Source: Acidovorax sp. CCYZU-2555 (GTDB lineage: Bacteria; Pseudomonadota; Gammaproteobacteria; Burkholderiales; Burkholderiaceae_C). From it: a stretch of DNA of 55,391 bases. The position numbers and the translations under genes were made by a program. The notes beneath the pieces were generated by a model that did not search any database, was not told where the DNA came from, and worked only from the letters and a program-made list of their open reading frames with translations. Where the stretch lies: assembly GCF_018413525.1 (NCBI RefSeq), contig NZ_JAHCDD010000036.1, positions 1 through 55,391 on the forward strand. Direction: 5' to 3'. Shown one piece after another: positions 30,907 to 38,620 of this stretch; positions within the stretch are counted from its first letter, which is position 1, and the number at the start of each line of letters is the position of its first letter.

Positions 30907-30927
30907 GCGTGATATGGCGAATCACGC
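30907..30927. promoter_or_regulatory. Inverted repeat in the serralysin/IclR spacer
   Basis: GCGTGAT (30907-30913) and ATCACGC (30921-30927) are perfect complements separated by seven bases. The site is about 300 bases upstream of the serralysin start and 205 upstream of the IclR-family gene. It could bind a dimeric regulator. The spacing does not fit CRP. Confidence 0.4.
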
Positions 30928-31033
30928 CACAGAGGTCATTTCAAAAAAGATGAAGCACAGTCGAAATTCCTTCGAAGCCCATCCGCGTGCGGTCCAATGT
31001 CGTCAGCGCATTCAACCGATTCACCGACATTTC

Positions 31034-31071
31034 CAATCGGTGATGACCGATTGTCGTGAAAGGACAATCGG
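31034..31071. promoter_or_regulatory. Array of CCGATTG half-sites before the IclR-family gene
   Basis: Three half-sites alternate in orientation: CAATCGG (31034-31040), CCGATTG (31047-31053) and CAATCGG (31065-31071). The last pair extends to a perfect nine-base inverted repeat, CCGATTGTC/GACAATCGG, with a seven-base spacer. The array ends 60 bases before the IclR gene start. This is the arrangement expected for an autoregulatory operator, and the bound protein could also act on the divergent protease gene. Confidence 0.6.
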
Positions 31072-31131
31072 CCGTAAATTGCGTCCATCAGGTGAACAAA
31101 ATCGTCCGGGAAAACGCCTAGGGATGCCGCC

Positions 31132-31989
31132 ATGCCCAGCCCAACAGATCAGCCCAATACGGCCTACAAGGAGATTCGGAGTCTGCAGCGCGGCATTGAA
31201 TTGCTCCGGTGCATGAATCAGGCCCATGGGGGAATCTGCACGACCAGCGAACTCAGCCGCATGAGCGGCATCCCCCGACCTTCAGTCAAACGCATATTGG
31301 AGACCTTGCGGCTATGCGGCCTGGTGCGCCCCACCGACAGGGAAGGACAGTACTGCCTCACCTTTGAAGTGCGCAGCCTGAGCGAAGGCTTCATCGAGGA
31401 AGAATGGATTGCGCGCGTGGCCGCGCCCCTGCTGCGCGCCTACGTCAAACCGCTGATGTGGCCTTGCGACCTGGCGACGCTGGAGTCGGAATTCATGGTG
31501 ATACGCGAAAGCACCCACCGCTTCAGCATGCTTTCGCAGCACCACTCCATGATCGGTACGCGGCTGCCGGTGCTCGATACCGCCGTGGGCCGCGCCTATC
31601 TGGCCGCCTGCGACGAGGAGCAGCTCGAAAACATCCTCAAGCTGCTGAGCCTGCGCCAGGACGAAATCGGCGAAATGGCCAGGGAGCGAAAAAAAATCGA
31701 TCGCATGCTCAAGATCACCCGGCAGACGGGCTATTCGATCAACCGCGGAGAGTGGCAGGACCAACCGGATTTCTCGGCGATAGGCCTGGCCGTCAAAAGC
31801 GCGGGGCAACTGATTGCGGCCATCAACATGGTCTATCCCAACGCCTCCGTCGACCAGCGTGCGATCGAAGACAAATACCTTCCGGTCCTGAAAGAACTGG
31901 CCGAGCGCATAGGCCGCGACAGCGAGCCCTGGTTCGCCCATCCGCCTGAATATGCGCCACTGGCGCTGCGGCCCGCAACGCCTGCCTGA
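31132..31989 (+). CDS. IclR-family transcriptional regulator
   Basis: A 285-residue DNA-binding protein. The N-terminal winged helix-turn-helix spans about residues 18-80 (SLQRGIELLRCMNQ, then TSELSRMSGIPRPSVKRILETL). The effector domain follows from about 95 to 270, with RLPVLDTAVGRAYLAACDE and GEWQDQPDFSAIGLAVKSAG typical of the family. Most IclR proteins govern aromatic or carboxylate catabolism, and the MhpR/PcaR branch is the closest pattern. Here it stands between a serralysin gene and the secretion genes, so it may regulate protease production (inference from position only). Operator-like CCGATTG repeats lie directly upstream. Confidence 0.9.
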   Translation: MPSPTDQPNTAYKEIRSLQRGIELLRCMNQAHGGICTTSELSRMSGIPRPSVKRILETLRLCGLVRPTDREGQYCLTFEVRSLSEGFIEEEWIARVAAPLLRAYVKPLMWPCDLATLESEFMVIRESTHRFSMLSQHHSMIGTRLPVLDTAVGRAYLAACDEEQLENILKLLSLRQDEIGEMARERKKIDRMLKITRQTGYSINRGEWQDQPDFSAIGLAVKSAGQLIAAINMVYPNASVDQRAIEDKYLPVLKELAERIGRDSEPWFAHPPEYAPLALRPATPA

Positions 31990-32340
31990 ATGCGGCAAGG
32001 CGCTGCGCGCCAAATCGCCTGCGCGTTTGCGCGACTGGCGCCATGCGCCCGCGCGGCTTGCGACACGCCAGGCACAAGCCACGGAACTTCGCCCGGGCTG
32101 TGACCACTCATGTCAGGCCAGCGCCCAGCGACCGCACAGACGAGGTTTTTCGTTCCCAAAACACGAATGCACTATTGTCCTACTTGTATTGATAGTTAAA
32201 AACTATAATATATCCATCATGTCGATGTTCTGTTCGCCATCCCTGCTCCCGCCCGCTCCAAGGCGTGGTCGGGCAATGGCAACACCGGTGCACGACACCG
32301 CCTGGCATGCGGCCGGGCCCGCAAACCTGACTACAAGTAC
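31990..32340 (+). other. Spacer before the type I secretion genes
   Basis: No gene is supported in these 351 bases. The first part is GC-rich. The middle is AT-rich, with the inverted repeat ATAGTT/AACTAT at 32192-32206 and a possible -10 box TATAAT at 32204-32209, without a well-placed -35 box. The promoter of the secretion operon should lie here. The octamer TTGATAGT at 32189 recurs at 41757 before the ankyrin gene. Confidence 0.5.
32192..32206. promoter_or_regulatory. Inverted repeat ATAGTT-N3-AACTAT before the secretion operon
   Basis: Perfect six-base arms flank AAA and overlap a TATAAT-like sequence. The ATAG and CTAT ends recall LysR-type binding sites. The site lies about 135 bases upstream of the first ABC transporter gene, where it could control the secretion operon. 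Confidence 0.4.
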
Positions 32341-34083
32341 ATGAAAACCACTTCTTCTTCCACTGAATTGCGTGCGGCCCTGGCCGCGCTCAAACCCTAT
32401 TTCGTGCGTGCCGGCGGATTCAGCCTGCTGGCCGGCCTGCTGGTGCTCGCGCCATCGGTCTACATGCTCGAGGTCTACGACCGCGTCGTGAACAGCCGCA
32501 GCCACTTGACGCTGCTGATGCTGACCATCGCCGTGCTCGTCGCCTATGCGCTGATGGAAGTGCTGGAATGGGCGCGCAGCGAAATCATGCGCACCGCCAG
32601 CGTCGAGCTCGACTCCCAGCTGCGCGAACGCATTTTCAACGCCATCTTCGCGGCCCGGCTGCAGCGCGCGGGCGGCGGCAGCACACAGCCGCTGAGCGAC
32701 TTGAAGCTGGTCTGCGATTTCCTGTTTTCGCCCGCGCTGCTGGCCTTGATGGAAGCGCCGATCGCGCTGCTGATGATGGTGCTGCTGTTCATGATCAGCC
32801 CGGTGCTGGGCTGGTCGGCGGTGGTGTTCGCGCTGCTGCAAGTCACGGTCGCGTGGTGCAACGAACGGCGCACCAAGCCGCGCCTGATGGAGGCCAATCG
32901 CACCTCGTTCGCGGCGCAGCAATATGCCGATTCGAGCCTGCGCAACGCCGAAGTCATCGAGTCCATGGGCATGCTGCAGAACCTGCAGGGCCGCTGGCTG
33001 GAAAAGCAGCGCCGTTTCCTCGCGCTGCAGGCCCAGGCCTCGGAAAGCGCGGGAGGTTTCCAGGCGCTGGGCAAGCTGCTGCAGAACACGCTGGGCTCGC
33101 TGCTGCTGGGCCTGGGTTGCTGGCTGCTGCTGCACAACCAGCTCAACGGGGGCGGCGGCATGATGATGATCGGCTCCATCCTCGGCGGTCGCATGCTCGC
33201 CCCGCTGGTGCAGGCCGTCGCGCAGTGGCAGGCGGTGGTCAATGTGCGTGACGCCTGGGGCCGGCTGGAGCAGCTGCTGCAGGCCGTGCCGCAGCGCGCC
33301 CAGGGCATGGCCTTGCCCGCGCCGCGCGGTCGCTTGCAGGTGGAGCAACTGGTGGCGGGCGCGCCCGGCGGCGGCCAGGCGTCGCTGCTGCGCGGCATCT
33401 CTTTCGCGCTGAACCCGGGCGATGTGCTCGCCGTGATCGGCCCCTCGGCCAGCGGCAAGACATCGTTGGCGCGCATGCTCGTGGGCCTGTGGCCGGCGCA
33501 AAGCGGCAAGGTGCGGCTCGACGACGCCGACATCCACGGCTGGAACAAGAAGGAACTCGGCCCCCATCTGGGCTACCTGCCCCAGGGCGTGGAGCTGTTC
33601 GACGGCACGGTGGCCGAGAACATCGCGCGCTTCGGCCCGGTGCAGCCGGCCCAGGTCGAAGCCGCGGCGCGCGCCGTCGGAATGCACGAATTCATCCTGG
33701 AACTGCCGGGCGGCTACGACAGCCCGATCGGCGATGGCGGCGCACGGCTTTCGGGCGGCCAGCGCCAGCGCCTGGCCCTGGCGCGCGCGCTCTACGGCCA
33801 GCCGGTGCTGGTGGTGCTCGACGAGCCCAACTCCAGCCTCGACGACGAAGGCAATGCGGCGCTGGCCCATGCCATCCATAGCGCCAGCGCCCTGGGCACG
33901 ACCTTCGTGGTCATCACCCACCTGGGCAGCGCGCTGCAGCTCGCCAACAAGCTGCTGGTGCTGCGCGACGGCCGCCAGCAGGCATTCGGCCCGCGCGCCG
34001 AAGTGCTGGCCGCGCTCGCCCAGGCCGCACGCCCGGCGCCGGCGCAGCCCGCGCCCGCCGCGATGCAAGCCACGCCGGCCTGA
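32341..34083 (+). CDS. prtD: Type I secretion ABC transporter, first of a tandem pair (PrtD-like)
   Basis: Inner-membrane ATPase of a type I secretion system, 580 residues. The N-terminal half has the membrane helices of the PrtD/AprD family, including MLEVYDRVVNSRSHLTLL near residue 42. The nucleotide-binding domain has Walker A GPSASGKTS near 367, LGYLPQGVELFDGTVAENI, the signature LSGGQRQRLALARAL near 472, Walker B LVVLDEPNSSLDD near 490 and the switch histidine in VVITHLG. All catalytic residues are present. There is no C39 peptidase domain. The ATG lacks a clear ribosome-binding site. A second, similar but diverged transporter gene follows 37 bases later. Confidence 0.93.
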   Translation: MKTTSSSTELRAALAALKPYFVRAGGFSLLAGLLVLAPSVYMLEVYDRVVNSRSHLTLLMLTIAVLVAYALMEVLEWARSEIMRTASVELDSQLRERIFNAIFAARLQRAGGGSTQPLSDLKLVCDFLFSPALLALMEAPIALLMMVLLFMISPVLGWSAVVFALLQVTVAWCNERRTKPRLMEANRTSFAAQQYADSSLRNAEVIESMGMLQNLQGRWLEKQRRFLALQAQASESAGGFQALGKLLQNTLGSLLLGLGCWLLLHNQLNGGGGMMMIGSILGGRMLAPLVQAVAQWQAVVNVRDAWGRLEQLLQAVPQRAQGMALPAPRGRLQVEQLVAGAPGGGQASLLRGISFALNPGDVLAVIGPSASGKTSLARMLVGLWPAQSGKVRLDDADIHGWNKKELGPHLGYLPQGVELFDGTVAENIARFGPVQPAQVEAAARAVGMHEFILELPGGYDSPIGDGGARLSGGQRQRLALARALYGQPVLVVLDEPNSSLDDEGNAALAHAIHSASALGTTFVVITHLGSALQLANKLLVLRDGRQQAFGPRAEVLAALAQAARPAPAQPAPAAMQATPA

Positions 34084-34120
34084 TGCGGTGCTTCCCCTCC
34101 TATCTCCAGGAATTTCTCGC

Positions 34121-35845
34121 ATGAAATCCCCCGCTTTTTTCCAACGCAGCGAACTGACGCAGGCACTGTGGTCCTTTCGCCGCGAATTCGCGATGGTCGG
34201 CCTGTTCAGCATGCTGGCCAACCTGCTGCTGCTGTCGCCCACGATGTACATGCTGCAGGTCTTCGACCGCGTCATGGCGAGCCAGAACGAGCTGACGCTG
34301 CTGATGATGTCGCTGATCACCCTGTTTCTGTTCATGGTGATGGCGTTTTCCGAATGGATGCGCTCCAAGGTGCTGGTGCGCAGCGGCGTGCGGCTCGACA
34401 ACCTGCTGGGCGCGCGCATCTTCGAGGCCAGTTTCGAGGCCCGCCTGAGCCGCCAGGGCGACGCCGCGCAGCGCGCGTTCGGCGATCTGCTGCAGGTGCG
34501 ACAGTTCCTCACGGGCAACGGCATCTTCGCGCTGTTCGATGCGCCCTGGACGCCTATCTATCTGGGCGTGCTGTATCTGCTGCACCCCGTGCTGGCCGGC
34601 ATTGCGCTGTGCTTTGCGCTGGCCCAGGCCGGGCTGGTCTGGTTCGGCCACCGCAAGTCGGTCGCGCCGGCCCAGGCCGCGACCGAAGCGTCGACCGAAG
34701 CGCGCAGCTACCTGCAAAGCAAGCTGCGCAATGTCGAAGTGCTAGAACCCATGGGCATGGTCCACCATCTGCTGCCGCACTGGACGCAGCGCTACTGCCG
34801 CTCCCAGGGCCTGCACGGCAAGGCGCAGTCGCTGACCCACCGCATCACCGCCTGGAGCAAGTTCATTCGCTACGCCCAGCAATCGCTGGGCCTGGGCGCG
34901 GGCGCGTTGCTGGTCATCAACAACCAGCTGTCGCCCGGCGAAATGATCGCCGCCAATGTGCTGATGACACGCACCCTCGCGCCCATCGATCAGCTGGTCG
35001 GCACCTGGCGCGGCTTCATCGCGGCGCGCGCCGCATTTGGCCGCCTCGAAAGCCTGCTGCAGGCGCATCCGCAGCGCGATCCGCGCCTGCAGCGCACGGC
35101 GCCTGTAGGCAGCGTGGTGCTGCGCGATGTCGTGGCCCATGCACAGGCGCGCGCGACACCCATCCTGCAAGGCGTGACGCTGCAGCTCGAGCCCGGCTCG
35201 ATCACGGCCATCCTGGGGCCTTCGGGCTCGGGCAAGTCGACGCTGGCGCGCTGCATCATCGGCGTGTGGCCGCAGGTGAGCGGCGAAGTGCTGCTCGACG
35301 AACGGCCGCTGGCCGGCTGGGACCGGCGCGAACTCGGCCCGTATCTCGGCTACCTGCCACAGGACATCGAACTGTTCGAAGGCTCGATTGCCGAGAACAT
35401 CGCGCGCTTCGGCGACATCGATCCCGACAAGGTGATCGCCGCGACGCGCAGCGCCGGACTGCACGAGATGGTCCTGCGCTTCCCCAAGGGCTACGACACG
35501 CCCATGGGCGAGGCCGGCAACCTGCTGTCTGGCGGGCAGCGCCAGCGCATTGCACTCGCGCGCGCCATCTATGGCCGCCCGCGCCTGGTGGTGCTCGACG
35601 AGCCCAACGCCAATCTCGACGACGCTGGCGAAGCCGCGCTGGTACATGTGCTCCAGGAGCTGCGCACCCAAGGCAGCACGGTGGTGATCGTCACCCACCG
35701 CCAGGGCATTCTCGCGGCCGCCGATCGCGTGGTGGTGCTGCGCAACGGCCTGGTGGAGCGCGACGGCGCACGCGATGCCGTGCTCGCCTCGATTCGCAAC
35801 ACCGCGCCCGCCGGCACCCCGTCGCCACGCCTGCTGGCGCTCTGA
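34121..35845 (+). CDS. prtD: Type I secretion ABC transporter, second of a tandem pair (PrtD-like)
   Basis: A 574-residue paralogue of the preceding gene with the same layout: membrane domain with MYMLQVFDRVMASQNELTLL near residue 42, then the ATPase domain. It has Walker A GPSGSGKST near 367, LGYLPQDIELFEGSIAENIARFGD, signature LSGGQRQRIALARAI, Walker B LVVLDEPNANLDD and VIVTHRQG. Both paralogues look competent, so they may form a heterodimer or serve different cargoes. Most PrtD/AprD systems have a single ABC gene. CCAGGA lies before the ATG, which is 37 bases after the first transporter and 53 bases before the adaptor gene, so this is one operon. Confidence 0.93.
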   Translation: MKSPAFFQRSELTQALWSFRREFAMVGLFSMLANLLLLSPTMYMLQVFDRVMASQNELTLLMMSLITLFLFMVMAFSEWMRSKVLVRSGVRLDNLLGARIFEASFEARLSRQGDAAQRAFGDLLQVRQFLTGNGIFALFDAPWTPIYLGVLYLLHPVLAGIALCFALAQAGLVWFGHRKSVAPAQAATEASTEARSYLQSKLRNVEVLEPMGMVHHLLPHWTQRYCRSQGLHGKAQSLTHRITAWSKFIRYAQQSLGLGAGALLVINNQLSPGEMIAANVLMTRTLAPIDQLVGTWRGFIAARAAFGRLESLLQAHPQRDPRLQRTAPVGSVVLRDVVAHAQARATPILQGVTLQLEPGSITAILGPSGSGKSTLARCIIGVWPQVSGEVLLDERPLAGWDRRELGPYLGYLPQDIELFEGSIAENIARFGDIDPDKVIAATRSAGLHEMVLRFPKGYDTPMGEAGNLLSGGQRQRIALARAIYGRPRLVVLDEPNANLDDAGEAALVHVLQELRTQGSTVVIVTHRQGILAAADRVVVLRNGLVERDGARDAVLASIRNTAPAGTPSPRLLAL

Positions 35846-35898
35846 AGTACCGGCTTGCGGACGCACTCCCCCCTTATCCAAATACAACGAGTCTTTTC

Positions 35899-37263
35899 AT
35901 GGCCCACTCCCTTTCCACTCCCCATTCCGCCCCGGTGAACGCTGCCCGCGATGCCGGCCCTGCCGCACCCGCGGACAACGCCAGCGATGGGCGCCGCATA
36001 GGCCGCATAGGCCTGTACACCCTGGCCGTGTGCTTCGGCGGCTTTCTGCTCTGGGCAGCGGTCGCGCCGCTCGACGAAGGCGTTCCCAGCGCCGGCATGG
36101 TGGCCATCGACACCAAGCGCAAGACCGTGCAACACCTGTCGGGCGGCATCGTCACCGAAGTGCTGGTACGCGAAGGCGACCGCGTGCGCGAAGGCCAGCT
36201 GCTGATGCGCCTCGACACCGCCGCAGCGCGCGCCAACCTCGAGTCGACCCGCCAGCGCTACCTGGGCCTGCGCGCCATGCAGGCGCGGCTCATGGCCGAA
36301 CATGCGGGTGCGCCGCAACTGGTGTTTCACGAAGATCTGCACGCGGCCGCGGCCGACCCGCTGATCCGCCAGCACATGCAGACCCAGGAGCAGCTGTTCG
36401 CGACGCGCAATCACCTGTTGCGTTCGGACCTGCAGTCGATCGAGGAGAGCATCGAAGGCCAGCGCGGCATGCAGCAGGCCTATACGCGCATGCTGGGCAA
36501 CCGGCAAGTGCAGCAGGACTCGCTGGGCGAAGAACTGCGCAACCTGCGCGGCCTGGTGAGCGAAGGCTATGCGCCGCGCAACCGCCAGCTCGAACTCGAA
36601 CGCATGGTGGCCGATTCGGGCAGCGCCATCGCCGACCTGCAAGGCAACACCGTGCGCGCCCAGCGCAGCATGGCCGAGCTGCGCCAGCGCGCGTTCTCGC
36701 GCCAGCAGGAGCAGCGCAAGGAAGTCCAGACCCAGCTCGCCGAAGTGGACCGCGAAGTGCTGGCCGAGCAGGAGCGCTTCAAGGCCCTGACCGATGAACT
36801 CGCGCGCATGGAAATCAAGGCGCCCGCCGAGGGCCAGGTGGTGGGCCTGGCGGCGCAGACCGTGGGCGGCGTGGTGCAGCCCGGCCAGAAGCTGATGGAC
36901 ATCGTTCCCGGCGACGCCCCGCTGCTGCTCGAAACCCAGGTCGCGCCCCACCTGATCGACCGCGTGCAGGCCGAGCTGCCCGTCGATGTGCGCTTCTCGT
37001 CGTTCGCCCATTCGCCGCAGCTGGTGGTGCCGGGCAAGGTGCAGTCGGTCTCGTCCGACCTGCTGACCGATCCGCAGACCATGGTCAGCTACTACCTGGC
37101 GCGCATCGAAGTCACGACCGAAGGCCTGCAACGCCTGGGCAAGCGCCAGATGCAGCCGGGCATGCCCGTCGAAGTGGTCTTCAAGACCGGCGAGCGCAGC
37201 CTGCTGACCTATCTGCTGCACCCGCTGACCAAGCGCATCGCCGCATCGATGACGGAAGAGTGA
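35899..37263 (+). CDS. prtE: HlyD/PrtE-family membrane-fusion protein of type I secretion
   Basis: Periplasmic adaptor linking the ABC transporter to the TolC-like channel, 454 residues. A short cytoplasmic tail is followed by one membrane helix (about residues 35-55, LYTLAVCFGGFLLWAAVAPL). The first lipoyl half is KTVQHLSGGIVTEVLVREGDRV near 77, and a long alpha-helical hairpin follows (about 105-300). The second lipoyl half MEIKAPAEGQVVGLAAQTVGG and beta-barrel domain come next. The family phrase MQPGMPVEVVFKTGERSLLTYLLHPL closes the protein. It lies between the second ABC gene and the TolC-like gene (4 bp gap). Confidence 0.95.
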   Translation: MAHSLSTPHSAPVNAARDAGPAAPADNASDGRRIGRIGLYTLAVCFGGFLLWAAVAPLDEGVPSAGMVAIDTKRKTVQHLSGGIVTEVLVREGDRVREGQLLMRLDTAAARANLESTRQRYLGLRAMQARLMAEHAGAPQLVFHEDLHAAAADPLIRQHMQTQEQLFATRNHLLRSDLQSIEESIEGQRGMQQAYTRMLGNRQVQQDSLGEELRNLRGLVSEGYAPRNRQLELERMVADSGSAIADLQGNTVRAQRSMAELRQRAFSRQQEQRKEVQTQLAEVDREVLAEQERFKALTDELARMEIKAPAEGQVVGLAAQTVGGVVQPGQKLMDIVPGDAPLLLETQVAPHLIDRVQAELPVDVRFSSFAHSPQLVVPGKVQSVSSDLLTDPQTMVSYYLARIEVTTEGLQRLGKRQMQPGMPVEVVFKTGERSLLTYLLHPLTKRIAASMTEE

Positions 37264-37267
37264 CGCC

Positions 37268-38617
37268 ATGCTTTTCGCCTCCCTCTCACTGCGGCACCTG
37301 CAGGCCTGCGCGCTGCTGGCCACGGGCCTGGCAGCGCCCGCCCAGGCACTGGATCTGCGCCAGGCCTACGACGCCGCCTTCACCCATGACGCCTCGATAC
37401 GCGCGGCGCGCGCCGGTGCCGACGCCGCGCGCGAACGCCTGCCCCAGGCCCTGGCCCAGCGGCGCCCGCAGGTCACGCTGAGCGCGACACGCAACTACAA
37501 CGACCTCGAGAGCAAGAGCTCCGATGCGTTCGGCCAGCCGCGGCGCGCGAGCAACGACTACTACAGCGGCAACCAGACGCTGAGCGTGCGCCAGCCGCTG
37601 TACCGCCCTTACCTTGGCGCGCAGGTCGGGCAGGCGCGCGCCCAGGTCGACGAGGCCAACGCCTCGCTGGAGCGCGATGAACAGGCGCTCGTGGTGCGCG
37701 TCAGCGAAGCCTATTTCGACGCACTGCTGGCGCGCGACCAGATCGCGCTGCTGCAGGCGCAAAAGGCCAGCAATGTCACGCAGCTCGATGCCGCGCGCAA
37801 GAGCTTCGCGGCGGGCACGGGCGCACGCACCGACGTCGATGAAGTCCAGGCCCGGCTCGACATGACGCTGGCCCAGGAGCTGGAAATCACGCAGAACGTC
37901 GAGTTCACGCAGCGCCGCCTCGAAGTGCTCACGGGACAGAGCGCCGCGGCGCTGGCCGGCCTCGATGTGCCGCGCTTCGTGCCCACCGCGCCGCAACTGC
38001 AGCGCCTGGACGACTGGATCGCGCGCGCCGAAGCCGCAAGCCCCGAACTGCAGGCGCTGCGCGCCCAGGGCGAGGCCGCGCGCCTCGAAGTGCAAAAGGC
38101 CCAGGCCGGCCATCTGCCTACGCTGGACGCCGTGGCGCAATGGTCGCGCAGTCAGAGCGACAGCGTGTCCAGCGTCAATTCACGCTATGCGCAGAAGTCG
38201 GTGGGCCTGCAGCTGAACGTTCCGCTGTACGCGGGCGGCGCGGTGAATTCTCAGGTGCGCCAGGCGCTGGCCAGCGAGGAGCGCGCGCGCGAAGCGCTTG
38301 AAAGCGCAAGGCGCGATCTGGGCGTGCGCGTGCACCAGGAGTTCCGCTCCATGACCGAAGGCGTGCTGCGCGTGCGCGCGCTCGAGCAGGCCGAACGCTC
38401 GGCCCAGCAGGCGTTGCTGTCGAACCAGAAATCGCTGCAGGCGGGCAGCCGCACCACGCTGGACGTGCTCCAGGCGCAGCAGCAGCACACCACCACCTTG
38501 CGCGATCTGGCCCAGGCGCGCTACCGCTATCTGCTGGCCCAGCTGCATCTGCGCAGCCTCGCGGGCGAGGATCGCCTGCTGAACATCGAACGCGCGAATG
38601 CGTGGCTGCTGCCGTAA
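37268..38617 (+). CDS. prtF: TolC-family outer-membrane channel of type I secretion
   Basis: Outer-membrane efflux protein of 449 residues completing the protease exporter. A signal peptide runs to about residue 28 (TGLAAPAQA) and the mature protein begins LDLRQAYDAAFTHDASIRAARA. The repeated helical hairpins of the TolC family are visible in the two halves: LYRPYLGAQVGQARAQVDEA near 112 and LNVPLYAGGAVNSQVRQAL near 318. The C-terminal NQKSLQAGSRTTLDVLQAQQQ is a family hallmark. The gene starts 4 bases after prtE. It converges with the acylase gene with only 3 bases between stop codons and no terminator hairpin. Confidence 0.95.
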   Translation: MLFASLSLRHLQACALLATGLAAPAQALDLRQAYDAAFTHDASIRAARAGADAARERLPQALAQRRPQVTLSATRNYNDLESKSSDAFGQPRRASNDYYSGNQTLSVRQPLYRPYLGAQVGQARAQVDEANASLERDEQALVVRVSEAYFDALLARDQIALLQAQKASNVTQLDAARKSFAAGTGARTDVDEVQARLDMTLAQELEITQNVEFTQRRLEVLTGQSAAALAGLDVPRFVPTAPQLQRLDDWIARAEAASPELQALRAQGEAARLEVQKAQAGHLPTLDAVAQWSRSQSDSVSSVNSRYAQKSVGLQLNVPLYAGGAVNSQVRQALASEERAREALESARRDLGVRVHQEFRSMTEGVLRVRALEQAERSAQQALLSNQKSLQAGSRTTLDVLQAQQQHTTTLRDLAQARYRYLLAQLHLRSLAGEDRLLNIERANAWLLP

Positions 38618-38620
38618 GCC

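Noticed and set aside
30907..30927. CRP-type binding site
   Set aside because: GTGA and TCAC are nine bases apart, whereas CRP needs six. It is kept only as an unassigned inverted repeat.
33734..34120. Upstream extension of the second ABC transporter frame
   Set aside because: It overlaps the end of the first transporter in another frame. The ATG at 34121 has a ribosome-binding site and gives the normal family start.
34168..35898. Long upstream part of the HlyD-family frame
   Set aside because: It lies in the wrong frame over the second ABC gene. The adaptor clearly begins at 35899, with a short tail and membrane helix.
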